DNA of 37,593 bases from Actinomycetes bacterium (GTDB lineage: Bacteria; Actinomycetota; Thermoleophilia; Solirubrobacterales; Solirubrobacteraceae): positions 1-37,593 of the forward strand of contig JAJZWB010000021.1 of assembly GCA_021846845.1 (NCBI GenBank), read 5' to 3'. Positions 24,617-32,525 of the stretch are shown here, piece after piece. The notes under the pieces are model-generated. The model saw only the letters and a list, made by a program, of their open reading frames with translations, did no database searches and had not been told where the DNA came from. Each line of letters opens with the position of its first letter. Positions within the stretch are counted from its first letter, which is position 1. The position numbers and the translations under genes were made by a program.

Positions 24617-24632
24617 GTACGTGATAACGTAC
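24617..24632 (+). promoter_or_regulatory. Palindromic operator over the regulator -10
   Basis: GTACGTGATAACGTAC has perfect 6-bp arms around GATA. It contains TAACGT (24625-24630), a -10 box ending 8 nt before the ATG at 24639. A further ACGTA follows at 24635-24639, making three copies of the half-site. Binding here would block RNA polymerase, so autoregulation is likely. Confidence 0.6.
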
Positions 24633-24638
24633 GCACGT

Positions 24639-25229
24639 ATGACGACCTTCGAGAGCGCCGCGCACGCCGGGCTCGGCGCCAGGGTCCGCGCGCTTCGTGA
24701 GGCGATGAGCCTCTCGCTGCGGGACCTCGCGGCCAGGTCGGGCGTCAGCGCGCCGATGCTCTCGCAGGTCGAGCGCGGCGAGACGAGCCCGACGGTTCAG
24801 GTCGCCTCGCGGATCGCCGGCGGGCTTGGTCTGAGCCTGTCGCAGCTGCTGCGCCTCGACGAGGGCGGCGCGGTCACCGTCGTGCGCGCCGCGGAGCGCC
24901 GCACCGGGCCGCCGGGCGCGTCCGGGCACAGCTACGAGATCCTGACGCCCCCGCTGCCGGGCCAGCGCTCCGAGCTGAGCCTGCACAGGCTCGCTCCGGG
25001 CGCGGTCACGGGCGGCCCCGGCGACCCGCCGATGCACGAGCCGGGAAGCCGCGAGACGGCGCTGGTGCAGGCCGGGAGAGTGGTCCTGCGCTGCGACGGC
25101 GCCGCCCACGAGCTGGCGGCCGGCGACTGCGTCACGTTCGACGCCGACCTTCCGCATCACTTCGAGAATCCGGGAACCCACGAGGCGGTCCTGCTGGCAG
25201 TGGTCAGCGCGGGCCTGAGGAGGAGCTAG
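24639..25229 (+). CDS. XRE-family regulator with cupin domain
   Basis: 196 residues. The N-terminal helix-turn-helix of the XRE/Cro type (about 14-70) reads [23 protein letters not shown]; a C-terminal cupin sensor (about 110-190) has H133-E-P, Glu139 and H173-H174, which could bind metal or a small ligand. Such regulators often respond to amino acids, polyamines or sulfur compounds. The ATG is fixed by the TANNNT box 8 nt upstream; the longer open frame before it is antisense to the patatin gene. The stop lies 7 nt before leuC, with AGGAG between, so regulator and leuCD are probably cotranscribed. That suggests, but does not prove, a role in leucine synthesis. Confidence 0.85.
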   Translation: MTTFESAAHAGLGARVRALREAMSLSLRDLAARSGVSAPMLSQVERGETSPTVQVASRIAGGLGLSLSQLLRLDEGGAVTVVRAAERRTGPPGASGHSYEILTPPLPGQRSELSLHRLAPGAVTGGPGDPPMHEPGSRETALVQAGRVVLRCDGAAHELAAGDCVTFDADLPHHFENPGTHEAVLLAVVSAGLRRS

Positions 25230-25236
25230 GAGCGCA

Positions 25237-26604
25237 ATGGCCAAGAGCCTGTTCGACAAGATCTGGGAGGCGCACGAGGTCGCCCCCGGCCTGCTGTACA
25301 TCGACCTGCACCTCGTGCACGAGGTCACCAGCCCCCAGGCGTTCGAGGGGCTGCGGCTCGCCGGTCGCAGGGTTCGCCGCCCTGACCGCACGCTGGCGAC
25401 GGCCGACCACAACGTCCCGACCGACGGCACGCCGGTCGCGGCCCAGATCCGCGACGAGCTGTCGCGCGTCCAGGTCCAGGCGCTGGAGCGCAACTGCGCC
25501 GAGTTCGGCGTCCCGGTCTACTCGCTGGGCTCCGAGCGCCAGGGGATCGTGCACGTGATCGGGCCGGAGCTGGGCGTCACGCAGCCCGGCATGACGATCG
25601 TGTGCGGCGACAGCCACACCGCCACTCACGGCGCGTTCGGGGCGCTGGCGTTCGGGATCGGCACCAGCGAGGTCGAGCACGTGCTCGCGACCCAGTGCCT
25701 CGTGCAGGTCAAGCCCAGGTCGATGCGGATCCGCTACGAGGGAGCGCTCGGCTACGGAGTGACCGCCAAGGACCTGATCCTCGCGACGATCGGCCGGATC
25801 GGCGTCGACGGCGCGGTCGGCCACGTGGTCGAGTACTCGGGCCCGGCGATCGAGGCGCTCTCGATGGAGGGCCGGATGACGGTCTGCAACATGACGATCG
25901 AGGGCGGCGGTCGGGCGGGGATGGTGGCGCCCGACGAGACCACCTTCGAATACGTGATCGGACGTCCGGCCGCGCCGGCGCAGGTACCGGACGCCTGGCG
26001 GGATCTGCGCTCAGACGAGGGTGCGAGCTTCGACCGCGAGGTGGTCGTCGACGCCGCCGGGATCGAGCCGATGGTCACCTGGGGCACCAACCCGGAGATG
26101 GTCGTCGGCGTCGGCGCGGCGATCCCTGAGCCGGCGTCCGATCAGGACGAGCGCGCGCTGCACTACATGGGCCTGCAGCCCGGCACGCCGATCTCCGAGA
26201 TCCGCCTGGACCGGGTGTTCATCGGGTCCTGCACCAACTCGCGGATCGGCGATCTGCGGGCCGCCGCGGAGGTCGTCCGCGGCCGCCGGGTCGCCGCCGA
26301 CGTCTACGCGATGGTCGTGCCCGGCTCCCAGCAGGTTAAGGCGCAGGCCGAGCGCGAGGGGCTCGACGAGGTCTTCCGCGCGGCCGGGTTCGACTGGCGC
26401 GGAGCGGGCTGCTCCATGTGCCTGGGGATGAACCCTGACATCGCCGCGCCCGGGGAGCGGGTCGCCTCGACCTCGAACCGCAACTTCGAGGGACGCCAGG
26501 GGAGGGGGGCGCGCTCGCACCTGGTCTCGCCGCAGATGGCCGCCGCGGCCGCGATCGAGGGCCATTTCGTCGACATCCGAGAGTGGGAGGTGCAGGGCGC
26601 ATGA
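25237..26604 (+). CDS. leuC: 3-Isopropylmalate dehydratase large subunit
   Basis: 455 residues. With LeuD it isomerises 2- to 3-isopropylmalate, and in this genome probably citramalate to methylmalate after CimA. The three [4Fe-4S] cysteines are Cys332 in G-S-C-T-N-S-R, and Cys392 and Cys395 in C-S-M-C-L-G-M-N-P. Other aconitase-family blocks include [23 protein letters not shown], and [12 protein letters not shown] near the end. AGGAG 4 nt before the ATG supports the start, which is 7 nt after the XRE-cupin gene. The stop overlaps the leuD ATG (ATGA). Confidence 0.97.
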   Translation: MAKSLFDKIWEAHEVAPGLLYIDLHLVHEVTSPQAFEGLRLAGRRVRRPDRTLATADHNVPTDGTPVAAQIRDELSRVQVQALERNCAEFGVPVYSLGSERQGIVHVIGPELGVTQPGMTIVCGDSHTATHGAFGALAFGIGTSEVEHVLATQCLVQVKPRSMRIRYEGALGYGVTAKDLILATIGRIGVDGAVGHVVEYSGPAIEALSMEGRMTVCNMTIEGGGRAGMVAPDETTFEYVIGRPAAPAQVPDAWRDLRSDEGASFDREVVVDAAGIEPMVTWGTNPEMVVGVGAAIPEPASDQDERALHYMGLQPGTPISEIRLDRVFIGSCTNSRIGDLRAAAEVVRGRRVAADVYAMVVPGSQQVKAQAEREGLDEVFRAAGFDWRGAGCSMCLGMNPDIAAPGERVASTSNRNFEGRQGRGARSHLVSPQMAAAAAIEGHFVDIREWEVQGA

Positions 26605-27170
26605 AGGCCGTGGAGACGATCACCGGACGCGTGAGCGTGCTCGACAGAGACGACGTCGACACCGATCAGATCATCCCCAAGCAGTTCCTCAAGCGGATCG
26701 AGCGCACGGGGTTCGGGGAGTTCCTGTTCCACGACTGGGCCAAGGAGCCAGACTGGGACCTGCCGGTCAACCCGATCCTGATCGCGGGCCGCAACTTCGG
26801 CTGCGGATCGAGCCGCGAGCACGCCCCCTGGGCGCTGGAGGACTACGGCTTCCAGGCGATCATCGCGCCGAGCTTCGCCGACATCTTCCGCTCCAACTGC
26901 ACCAAGATCGGGCTGCTGCCCGTGGCGCTCGACGCCGACTCCTGCCGATCGATCGCGCAGGCCGGCGAGGCGCAGGTCGACCTCGCCGCCCAGGAGGTGC
27001 GCTGGCCCGGCGGGAGCGCGTCGTTCGAGATCGACCCGGACGTCAAGCACCGGCTCCTGAACGGCCTTGACGACATCGGGCTGACGCTCGCCCAGGAGGA
27101 CTCGATCGCGGCCTACGAGCGAGACCGTGACGGCTCCGGTTGGTCGGGGCCGGACACGACCGCGCTGTGA
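26601..27170 (+). CDS. leuD: 3-Isopropylmalate dehydratase small subunit
   Basis: 189 residues, the swivel-domain partner of LeuC. Family motifs are [14 protein letters not shown] (about 17-30), [19 protein letters not shown] (58-76), and A-P-S-F-A-D-I-F. The ATG at 26601 overlaps the leuC stop by 4 nt and has GGAGGTG upstream; the in-frame start at 26583 lies inside leuC and is less likely. The stop overlaps the next GTG (GTGA), tying leuD to the methyltransferase that follows. The C-terminus is a little longer than usual, with a Gly/Ser/Asp tail. Confidence 0.96.
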   Translation: MKAVETITGRVSVLDRDDVDTDQIIPKQFLKRIERTGFGEFLFHDWAKEPDWDLPVNPILIAGRNFGCGSSREHAPWALEDYGFQAIIAPSFADIFRSNCTKIGLLPVALDADSCRSIAQAGEAQVDLAAQEVRWPGGSASFEIDPDVKHRLLNGLDDIGLTLAQEDSIAAYERDRDGSGWSGPDTTAL

Positions 27171-27931
27171 GCGGCGAGCCCGTCGCGCGCGACTGGGACG
27201 CGACCAGCTACGACCGGATCTCGGCCCCGCAGCAGCGCTGGGCGGCAGAGCAGATGGATCGGCTCGCGCTCGACGGCGACGAGGTCGTGCTGGACGCGGG
27301 CTGCGGCTCCGGACGGGTTACCGCCGAGCTGGTCCGCCGGGTCCCGCGCGGCCGCGTCTACGGGGTCGACGCGGCGCCGTCGATGGTCGCCCATGCCCGC
27401 GAGGCGCTGGGCGACCGGGTCACCGTGCTCTGCCAGGACCTCGTCGAGCTGGACCTCCCCGAGCCGGTGGACGTCGTGTTCTCCAACGCGACGTTCCACT
27501 GGATCGCCGACCACGACGCGCTGTTCGCGGCGCTGTCGCGCAACATGGCTCCCGGCGCGCGGCTGGTCGCCCAATGCGGAGGCCGCGGCAACATCGACTC
27601 GTTCCGCCGGCTCTCCGACGAGGTGGCGCGCGAGCGACCGTTCGCCGCGCACTTCTCCGACTGGCGGGGGCCGTGGAACTACGCCGGTCCGGAGCAGACC
27701 GAGCGGCGCCTGCGGGCGGCGGGCTTCGACGATGTACGCGCCTGGCTCCAGGAGCGGCCCACGCCGATCGCCGACGCCCGCGAGTTCGTGGCCACCGTGT
27801 GCCTGGTCCGGCACCTGGACCAGCTTCCTTCCGGACTGCGCGGCCCGTTCGTCGACGCCGTGCTGGAGCGGATCGGGACGCCGCTGGTGCTCCACTACGT
27901 GCGCCTCAACATGACCGCGACGAGGCCGTAG
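27167..27931 (+). CDS. Tam/BioC-like SAM methyltransferase coupled to leuCD
   Basis: 254 residues from GTG 27167, which overlaps the leuD stop by 4 nt. Motif I is [13 protein letters not shown] (about 40-52). [10 protein letters not shown] before it and [12 protein letters not shown] after it are characteristic of the trans-aconitate methyltransferase (Tam)/BioC clan, which methylate carboxylates. Position inside the leuCD operon makes an isopropylmalate-, isopropylmaleate- or citramalate-derived acid a plausible substrate: yeast Tmt1 is known to methylate 3-isopropylmalate and trans-aconitate. A trans-aconitate clearing role, given that LeuCD and aconitase are related, is an alternative. Confidence 0.78.
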   Translation: MSGEPVARDWDATSYDRISAPQQRWAAEQMDRLALDGDEVVLDAGCGSGRVTAELVRRVPRGRVYGVDAAPSMVAHAREALGDRVTVLCQDLVELDLPEPVDVVFSNATFHWIADHDALFAALSRNMAPGARLVAQCGGRGNIDSFRRLSDEVARERPFAAHFSDWRGPWNYAGPEQTERRLRAAGFDDVRAWLQERPTPIADAREFVATVCLVRHLDQLPSGLRGPFVDAVLERIGTPLVLHYVRLNMTATRP

Positions 27932-28052
27932 CGCGCGAAGGGCGCCGGCTGCGCCCGAGGGGCCGGGGCCAGCTTCGCGCCCGACGCTAGAGTCGGAGCG
28001 CGGCCGCGATCCCGGCGGCGCTCGCCGGGTGCATCCCGCGGGCGTGCGGTCG

Positions 28053-28072
28053 CCTCCCCCGTCAGGGGGAGG
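28053..28072 (+). terminator. Perfect 8-bp GC hairpin before the MMPL gene
   Basis: CCTCCCCC-GTCA-GGGGGAGG lies 121 nt after the methyltransferase stop and is followed by GCCACTTCC, not a U-tract. It could end the leuCD transcript. A TAGAGT box at 27988-27993 lies upstream, so it could instead be part of a leader. Confidence 0.4.
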
Positions 28073-28116
28073 GCCACTTCCGCCTCCGGGGCGTTTCGGC
28101 TCGAGGCGCCGATCTC

Positions 28117-28122
28117 TACGGT
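28117..28122 (+). promoter_or_regulatory. Predicted -10 box (TACGGT) for the MMPL gene
   Basis: TACGGT ends 9 nt before an ATG at 28132. That ATG opens a 14-codon ORF (MIRRPRNGEPPDVR, to 28176) overlapping the MMPL GTG at 28154, so the short ORF may be the first translated unit. Confidence 0.35.
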
Positions 28123-28153
28123 TGCGACGCGATGATCAGAAGACCACGAAACG

Positions 28154-30520
28154 GTGAGCCGCCAGATGTCCGTTAACGCCGCCTACGAGGCGCTCGGGCG
28201 GTTCGTGGTGCGCTTCCGCTGGGCGATCGTCGTCTTCTGGATCGCCGCGGCGGCGATCACCAGCGCGACCCTCCCATCCCTCGCCAGCGAGGTCAACGAC
28301 AACAACAGCGCGTTCCTCAACGCCAGCGCCCCGAGCGCCAAGGCGGCCAACCTGGCCGCCCCGCTGCTCGGAGGCGGCGTCAAGAGCAACATCTCGGAGA
28401 TCCAGATCGTGGGCGTCGCCCAGCGGCCGCTGACCGCCTCCGACCTGGCTGCGCTGCAGCGGGAGGCCACCCTCGCGACCGGCGTCCCGCGGGTCGTGTC
28501 GGCGCAGGTGCTGGGGCTCTCCGCCGACCGGGAGGCTGCGACGATCCGCGTCCGGGCCAACCTCAGCGCCAACGACATCGTCAAGGACAAGGCGGTGGTC
28601 GACGCGCTGCAGGCCACCTTCGCCCGCGCGGACGCGCCCCCGGGACTGGCCCTGCACCTCGCCGGCCAGGTGGCCACGGTCGTCGCCAACCAGGCGAGCT
28701 CCAACAAGGCCGGCAACCAGGTCCAGGGGTTCTCCTTCCTGTTCGTGATCGTGCTGCTGCTGGTCGTGTTCCGCTCGGTACCGGCCGCGATCATCACGCT
28801 GCTGCCCAGCGGCCTCGCGCTGGCGATCTCGATGCGCCTGATCGGCGCGCTCGGCGCCGGCGGGGTCAAGATCTCCGCGATCACGCAGGTCCTGCTGATC
28901 GTCCTGCTGATCGGGGCCGGCACCGACTACGGGCTGTTCCTGGTGTTCCGGGTGCGGGAGGAGCTGCGTGACGGCCACGAGCCGCACCAGGCAGTGGAGC
29001 GGGCGCTGGTCCGGGTCGGCGAGTCGATCACCGGCTCGGCGGGAACCGTGATCCTGGCGCTGCTGACGCTGCTGCTCGCCACCTTCGGCCTCTACCACGA
29101 CCTCGGCATCCCGCTCGCCGTGGGCGTCGCGGTGATGCTCGCGCTCGGCCTGACGCTGCTCCCGGCGCTGCTCGCGATCCTCGGCCGCCGCGCCTTCTGG
29201 CCGTCCAGGATCGAGCCCGGACGGCAGCGTGAGGGCGTCTGGGGAAGGGTGGCGGGACGTCTCGTCCAGCGTCCGGGAGCGACCCTGGCGCTGGGCGTCG
29301 TGCTGTTCCTGGGCCTGGCGGTCGGGGCGCTGGGCTACCACGCGGGCGGGTTCGGCGGCGCGACCAGCGCGCCCTCCGGGTCAGACGCGGCGGCCGGCAA
29401 CGCGGCCCTGCAGCAGCACTTCCCGCAGACCAGCAGCAACCCGGCCAACCTGGTGTTCTCCTACGCGCGGTCGGTGTGGACCGACCCGGGCCAGATCGCC
29501 GTCGCCGAGAGCTCCCTGCGCCGATCGGGCGCGTTCACGCAGCTGGCCGGGCCGCTCACGCCCAACGGGACCTCGCTGACGACCGCGCAGCTCACAGCGC
29601 TGCACGCCCGCCTCGGACCTCCGCAGCGCCTGCCGGTGCTGGAGCCGCCGTCGGTGCGCGTGCCGAGCGCCGCCTACAACGCCTACCGCGCCGCGGCGGC
29701 GTTCGTCTCGCCCACCGGTCGCGTGATCCAGTTCGAGGCGACGCTGGCGGCCGGTCCCCAGTCTTCGAGCGCGGCGATGAACGCCACGCCCCAGATCCGC
29801 TCCGTCGTAACGGCCGCGGCCAGGAGCTCCGGCGCGTCCGACAGCGGCGTGGCGGGCGAGGCCGCCGCGGTCTACGACATCAACAGCACCGCCAACCACG
29901 ACCTCGTCGTGGTCGTGCCGGTCGCGATCGTCGCGATCGGGATCCTGCTCGCGCTGGTGCTGCGCAGCGCGGTCGCGCCGCTGTACCTGATCGTGTCGGT
30001 GGCGCTGTCGTACATGGCGTCGCTGGGGATCGCCACGATCGCGTTCATCGACATCGGGGGGAGCAACGGGATCAGCTTCATCCTCCCGTTCCTGATGTTC
30101 ATCTTCCTGCTCGCGCTGGGCGAGGACTACAACATCCTCGTGATGACGCGGATCCGGGAGGAGGCGCGGCACCTGCCCCTGCGCGAGGCGGTCGTCAAGG
30201 CGATCTCGCGGACGGGCTCGACCGTCACCTCGGCGGGGATCATCCTCGGCGGCACCTTCGCCGTGTTCGCGATCGTCGGCGGCGGCGGCTCGGGTGGCAG
30301 CCAGCTGCGCGCGATCGGCTTCGGCCTCGCGGCCGGGATCCTGATGGACACGTTCCTGGTGCGCACCCTGCTGGTCCCGTCCACCGTGATCCTGCTCGGC
30401 TCCCGCAACTGGTGGCCCTCGAACCTGGGGCGAGACACCGAGATCGGGTACCGTGGCGGTCCATCATGGCCACCAGAAGAGTCATCCTCCTCCCCGGAGA
30501 CGGAATCGGTCCCGAGATAG
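28154..30520 (+). CDS. MMPL/RND-type transporter
   Basis: 788 residues with the duplicated RND plan: one membrane helix near residues 24-42, an extracytoplasmic domain, a five-helix block (about 192-340), a second helix near 375-395, a second extracytoplasmic domain (about 400-590), and a last five-helix block (about 590-765). Each block carries the proton-relay Asp-Tyr motif: G-T-D-Y-G-L-F and G-E-D-Y-N-I-L. MMPL proteins export lipids, hopanoids or hydrophobic compounds; the cargo cannot be told here. The start is GTG 28154; ATG 28166 is an alternative. The last 18 codons (SSSSPETESVPR region) overlap the start of leuB by 55 bp in another frame. Confidence 0.88.
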   Translation: MSRQMSVNAAYEALGRFVVRFRWAIVVFWIAAAAITSATLPSLASEVNDNNSAFLNASAPSAKAANLAAPLLGGGVKSNISEIQIVGVAQRPLTASDLAALQREATLATGVPRVVSAQVLGLSADREAATIRVRANLSANDIVKDKAVVDALQATFARADAPPGLALHLAGQVATVVANQASSNKAGNQVQGFSFLFVIVLLLVVFRSVPAAIITLLPSGLALAISMRLIGALGAGGVKISAITQVLLIVLLIGAGTDYGLFLVFRVREELRDGHEPHQAVERALVRVGESITGSAGTVILALLTLLLATFGLYHDLGIPLAVGVAVMLALGLTLLPALLAILGRRAFWPSRIEPGRQREGVWGRVAGRLVQRPGATLALGVVLFLGLAVGALGYHAGGFGGATSAPSGSDAAAGNAALQQHFPQTSSNPANLVFSYARSVWTDPGQIAVAESSLRRSGAFTQLAGPLTPNGTSLTTAQLTALHARLGPPQRLPVLEPPSVRVPSAAYNAYRAAAAFVSPTGRVIQFEATLAAGPQSSSAAMNATPQIRSVVTAAARSSGASDSGVAGEAAAVYDINSTANHDLVVVVPVAIVAIGILLALVLRSAVAPLYLIVSVALSYMASLGIATIAFIDIGGSNGISFILPFLMFIFLLALGEDYNILVMTRIREEARHLPLREAVVKAISRTGSTVTSAGIILGGTFAVFAIVGGGGSGGSQLRAIGFGLAAGILMDTFLVRTLLVPSTVILLGSRNWWPSNLGRDTEIGYRGGPSWPPEESSSSPETESVPR
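30449..30454 (+). promoter_or_regulatory. Predicted -10 box (TACCGT) for leuB inside the MMPL gene
   Basis: TACCGT ends 11 nt before the leuB ATG, within MMPL coding sequence. It would give leuB its own near-leaderless transcript. Confidence 0.35.
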
Positions 30521-31524
30521 CGGCGCCGACCGTCGAGCTCCTCGACGCCGTCGCACCCGCGGCGTTCGAGTTCGAGGAGCACCTGGTCGGCGGCGCGTCG
30601 ATCGATGCCCACGGGACCCCGCTGACCGATGAGACCCTGGCCGCCTGCCGCGCGGCCGACGCCGTACTGCTGGGCGCCGTGGGCGGGCCCAGGTGGGACA
30701 CCACCGACCCGTCCAGGCCGCGGCCCGAGCAGGGGCTGCTCGCGCTGCGCAAGGGACTTGGCCTGTTCGCCAACCTGCGCCCGGTCAGGCCCGTGCCGGC
30801 GCTGTACGACGCGAGCCCGCTGCGGCGCGAGGTGATCGAGGGCACCAGCCTGCTGGTCGTGCGCGAGCTGACCGGGGGGATCTACTTCGGCGAGAAGACC
30901 CGCACCGAGGACATGGCGTCGGACGACTGCGTCTACACGCGGGCCGAGATCGAGCGCATCGCGCGAGTCGCGTTCCGCGCGGCCCGCAGCAAGGTCACCA
31001 GCGTCGACAAGGCCAACGTGCTGGAGACCAGCCGCCTGTGGCGAGAGGTCGTGCTCGACCTCCACGCGCGCGAGTTCCCGGAAGTCGAGCTGGAGCACGT
31101 GCTGGTCGACAACGCGGCGATGAGGCTGGTCGCGGCGCCGCGGGACTTCGACGTGATCGTGACCGAGAACATGTTCGGGGACATCCTGTCCGACGAGGCC
31201 GCGATGCTGACCGGCTCGCTCGGGATGCTTCCCAGCGCGTCGCTTGGCAACGAGCTGCCGCCGAACCATCCCGACTCCACCCCGGGCGTGTTCGAGCCGG
31301 TGCACGGCTCGGCGCCGGACATCGCGGGCCGCGGGATCGCCAACCCGCTGGCCATGTTCCTGTCGGCGGCGCTGATGCTGCGACACGGCTTCGGCCTGGA
31401 GGACGAGGCCGCGGCGATAGAATCGGCTGTCGATCGTGCGCTCGCCGACGGGCTGCGCACTCCGGACCTGGGCGGCGACGCCACGACGGCGCAGGCGACC
31501 CGGGCGGTCCTACAACACCTTTAG
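30466..31524 (+). CDS. leuB: 3-Isopropylmalate dehydrogenase
   Basis: 352 residues. It oxidises and decarboxylates 3-isopropylmalate to 2-oxoisocaproate with NAD, and probably 3-methylmalate for the citramalate route. The N-terminus R-V-I-L-L-P-G-D-G-I-G-P-E-I is canonical. Substrate and metal residues are in L-G-A-V-G-G-P-R-W, F-A-N-L-R-P-V, R-E-L-T-G-G-I-Y-F-G, D-K-A-N-V-L-E-T-S-R-L-W, V-D-N-A-A-M-R-L and G-D-I-L-S-D-E-A-A. The NAD loop is G-S-A-P-D-I-A-G. ATG 30466 fits the family N-terminus exactly and lies 55 bp inside the MMPL gene. It is followed by ilvE. Confidence 0.97.
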   Translation: MATRRVILLPGDGIGPEIAAPTVELLDAVAPAAFEFEEHLVGGASIDAHGTPLTDETLAACRAADAVLLGAVGGPRWDTTDPSRPRPEQGLLALRKGLGLFANLRPVRPVPALYDASPLRREVIEGTSLLVVRELTGGIYFGEKTRTEDMASDDCVYTRAEIERIARVAFRAARSKVTSVDKANVLETSRLWREVVLDLHAREFPEVELEHVLVDNAAMRLVAAPRDFDVIVTENMFGDILSDEAAMLTGSLGMLPSASLGNELPPNHPDSTPGVFEPVHGSAPDIAGRGIANPLAMFLSAALMLRHGFGLEDEAAAIESAVDRALADGLRTPDLGGDATTAQATRAVLQHL

Positions 31525-31553
31525 CGGCGGCGACGGCGCCGCGGCCCAGATTT

Positions 31554-31559
31554 AAGGAG
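31554..31559 (+). promoter_or_regulatory. Shine-Dalgarno for ilvE GTG
   Basis: AAGGAG, 5 nt before GTG 31565, in the 40-bp gap after leuB. It decides the GTG start. Confidence 0.7.
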
Positions 31560-31564
31560 CATCC

Positions 31565-32506
31565 GTGGAACAAGCCGACCTCATCTGGCACAACGGTGAA
31601 CTCGTTGCCTGGGAGAGCGCGCAGGTCCACGTACTGACCCACGGGCTGCACTACGGCACGAGCGTGTTCGAGGGCGAGCGCGCGTACGCGACGCCCCATG
31701 GGCCGGCGATCTTCCGCCATGAGGACCATCTGCGCCGGCTGATCGCGTCCGCCGAGCTCTACTACATGCCCGTGCCCTACACGCTTGACCAGCTGCGCGC
31801 TGCGACCCACGAGCTGGTCGCCGCCAACGGGATGTCGGAGTGCTACATCCGCCCGATCGTCTATCGCGGCTACGGGCAGATGGGGCTCAACCCGCTCAGC
31901 TGCGACGTGGCGGTTTCGATCGCGCTCTGGCCGTGGGGCGCGTACCTGGGCGCGGACTCCGGGATGCGCGGCGTGCGCGCCAAGGTGGCCAGCTGGCGGC
32001 GGATCTCGTCGGACTCGCTGATCCCGCACGCGAAGGCGTCGGGCCAGTACCTGAACAGCGTCCTGGCGAAGATCGAGGCGACCAAGGCCGGTTACGAGGA
32101 GGCGATCCTGCTCGACGCGCACGGCTTCGTCTGCGAGGGGACGGGCGAGAACGTGTTCGCGGTCCGCGACGGCGCGATCCTCACTCCGCCGCAGACCGCC
32201 GGGATCCTGGACGGGATCACCCGACGGTCGATCATCGAGATCGCGCACGACCTCGGCTATGAGGTGGTGGAGCGCGACATCGCGCGCGCCGAGCTGTACC
32301 TGGCCGACGAGGTGTTCCTGTCGGGCACCGCCGCGGAGCTGGTGCCGGTGAGGGAGCTCGACGACCACACGATCGGCGAGGGGTCGCGCGGCCCCGTCAC
32401 CGCCGCGATCCAGGCCGTGTTCCTAGATGCCCTGCACGGGCGCGACGAGCGCTACGCGAAGTGGCTGGACGTCGTGCAGGTCCCGTCCGGGACGACCGCA
32501 GGGTGA
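31565..32506 (+). CDS. ilvE: Branched-chain amino acid aminotransferase
   Basis: 313 residues, fold-type IV PLP enzyme for the last step to Leu, Ile and Val. The family features are I-W-H-N-G-E-L-V near the start, L-H-Y-G-T-S-V-F-E-G-E-R-A-Y (28-41), F-R-H-E-D-H-L-R-R-L, the PLP lysine Lys157 in I-P-H-A-K-A-S-G-Q-Y, E-G-T-G-E-N-V-F and P-Q-T-A-G-I-L-D-G-I-T-R. Length is normal for the bacterial IlvE type. D-amino acid aminotransferase and PabC share the fold, but the EGERAY segment and the leuB neighbour support IlvE. Confidence 0.95.
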   Translation: MEQADLIWHNGELVAWESAQVHVLTHGLHYGTSVFEGERAYATPHGPAIFRHEDHLRRLIASAELYYMPVPYTLDQLRAATHELVAANGMSECYIRPIVYRGYGQMGLNPLSCDVAVSIALWPWGAYLGADSGMRGVRAKVASWRRISSDSLIPHAKASGQYLNSVLAKIEATKAGYEEAILLDAHGFVCEGTGENVFAVRDGAILTPPQTAGILDGITRRSIIEIAHDLGYEVVERDIARAELYLADEVFLSGTAAELVPVRELDDHTIGEGSRGPVTAAIQAVFLDALHGRDERYAKWLDVVQVPSGTTAG

Positions 32507-32525
32507 GCGGATCGGGCTCGGCGCG

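Noticed and set aside
27988-28131. Cobalamin or other known riboswitch before the MMPL gene
   Set aside because: A GCCACTT stretch is present, but the B12 box and other conserved blocks are absent. Only a GC hairpin can be supported.
28030-28157. GTG ORF of about 42 codons before the MMPL gene
   Set aside because: Pro/Arg-rich, spans the GC hairpin and a -10 box, and no Shine-Dalgarno is visible. Its GTGA overlap with the transporter start is probably chance.
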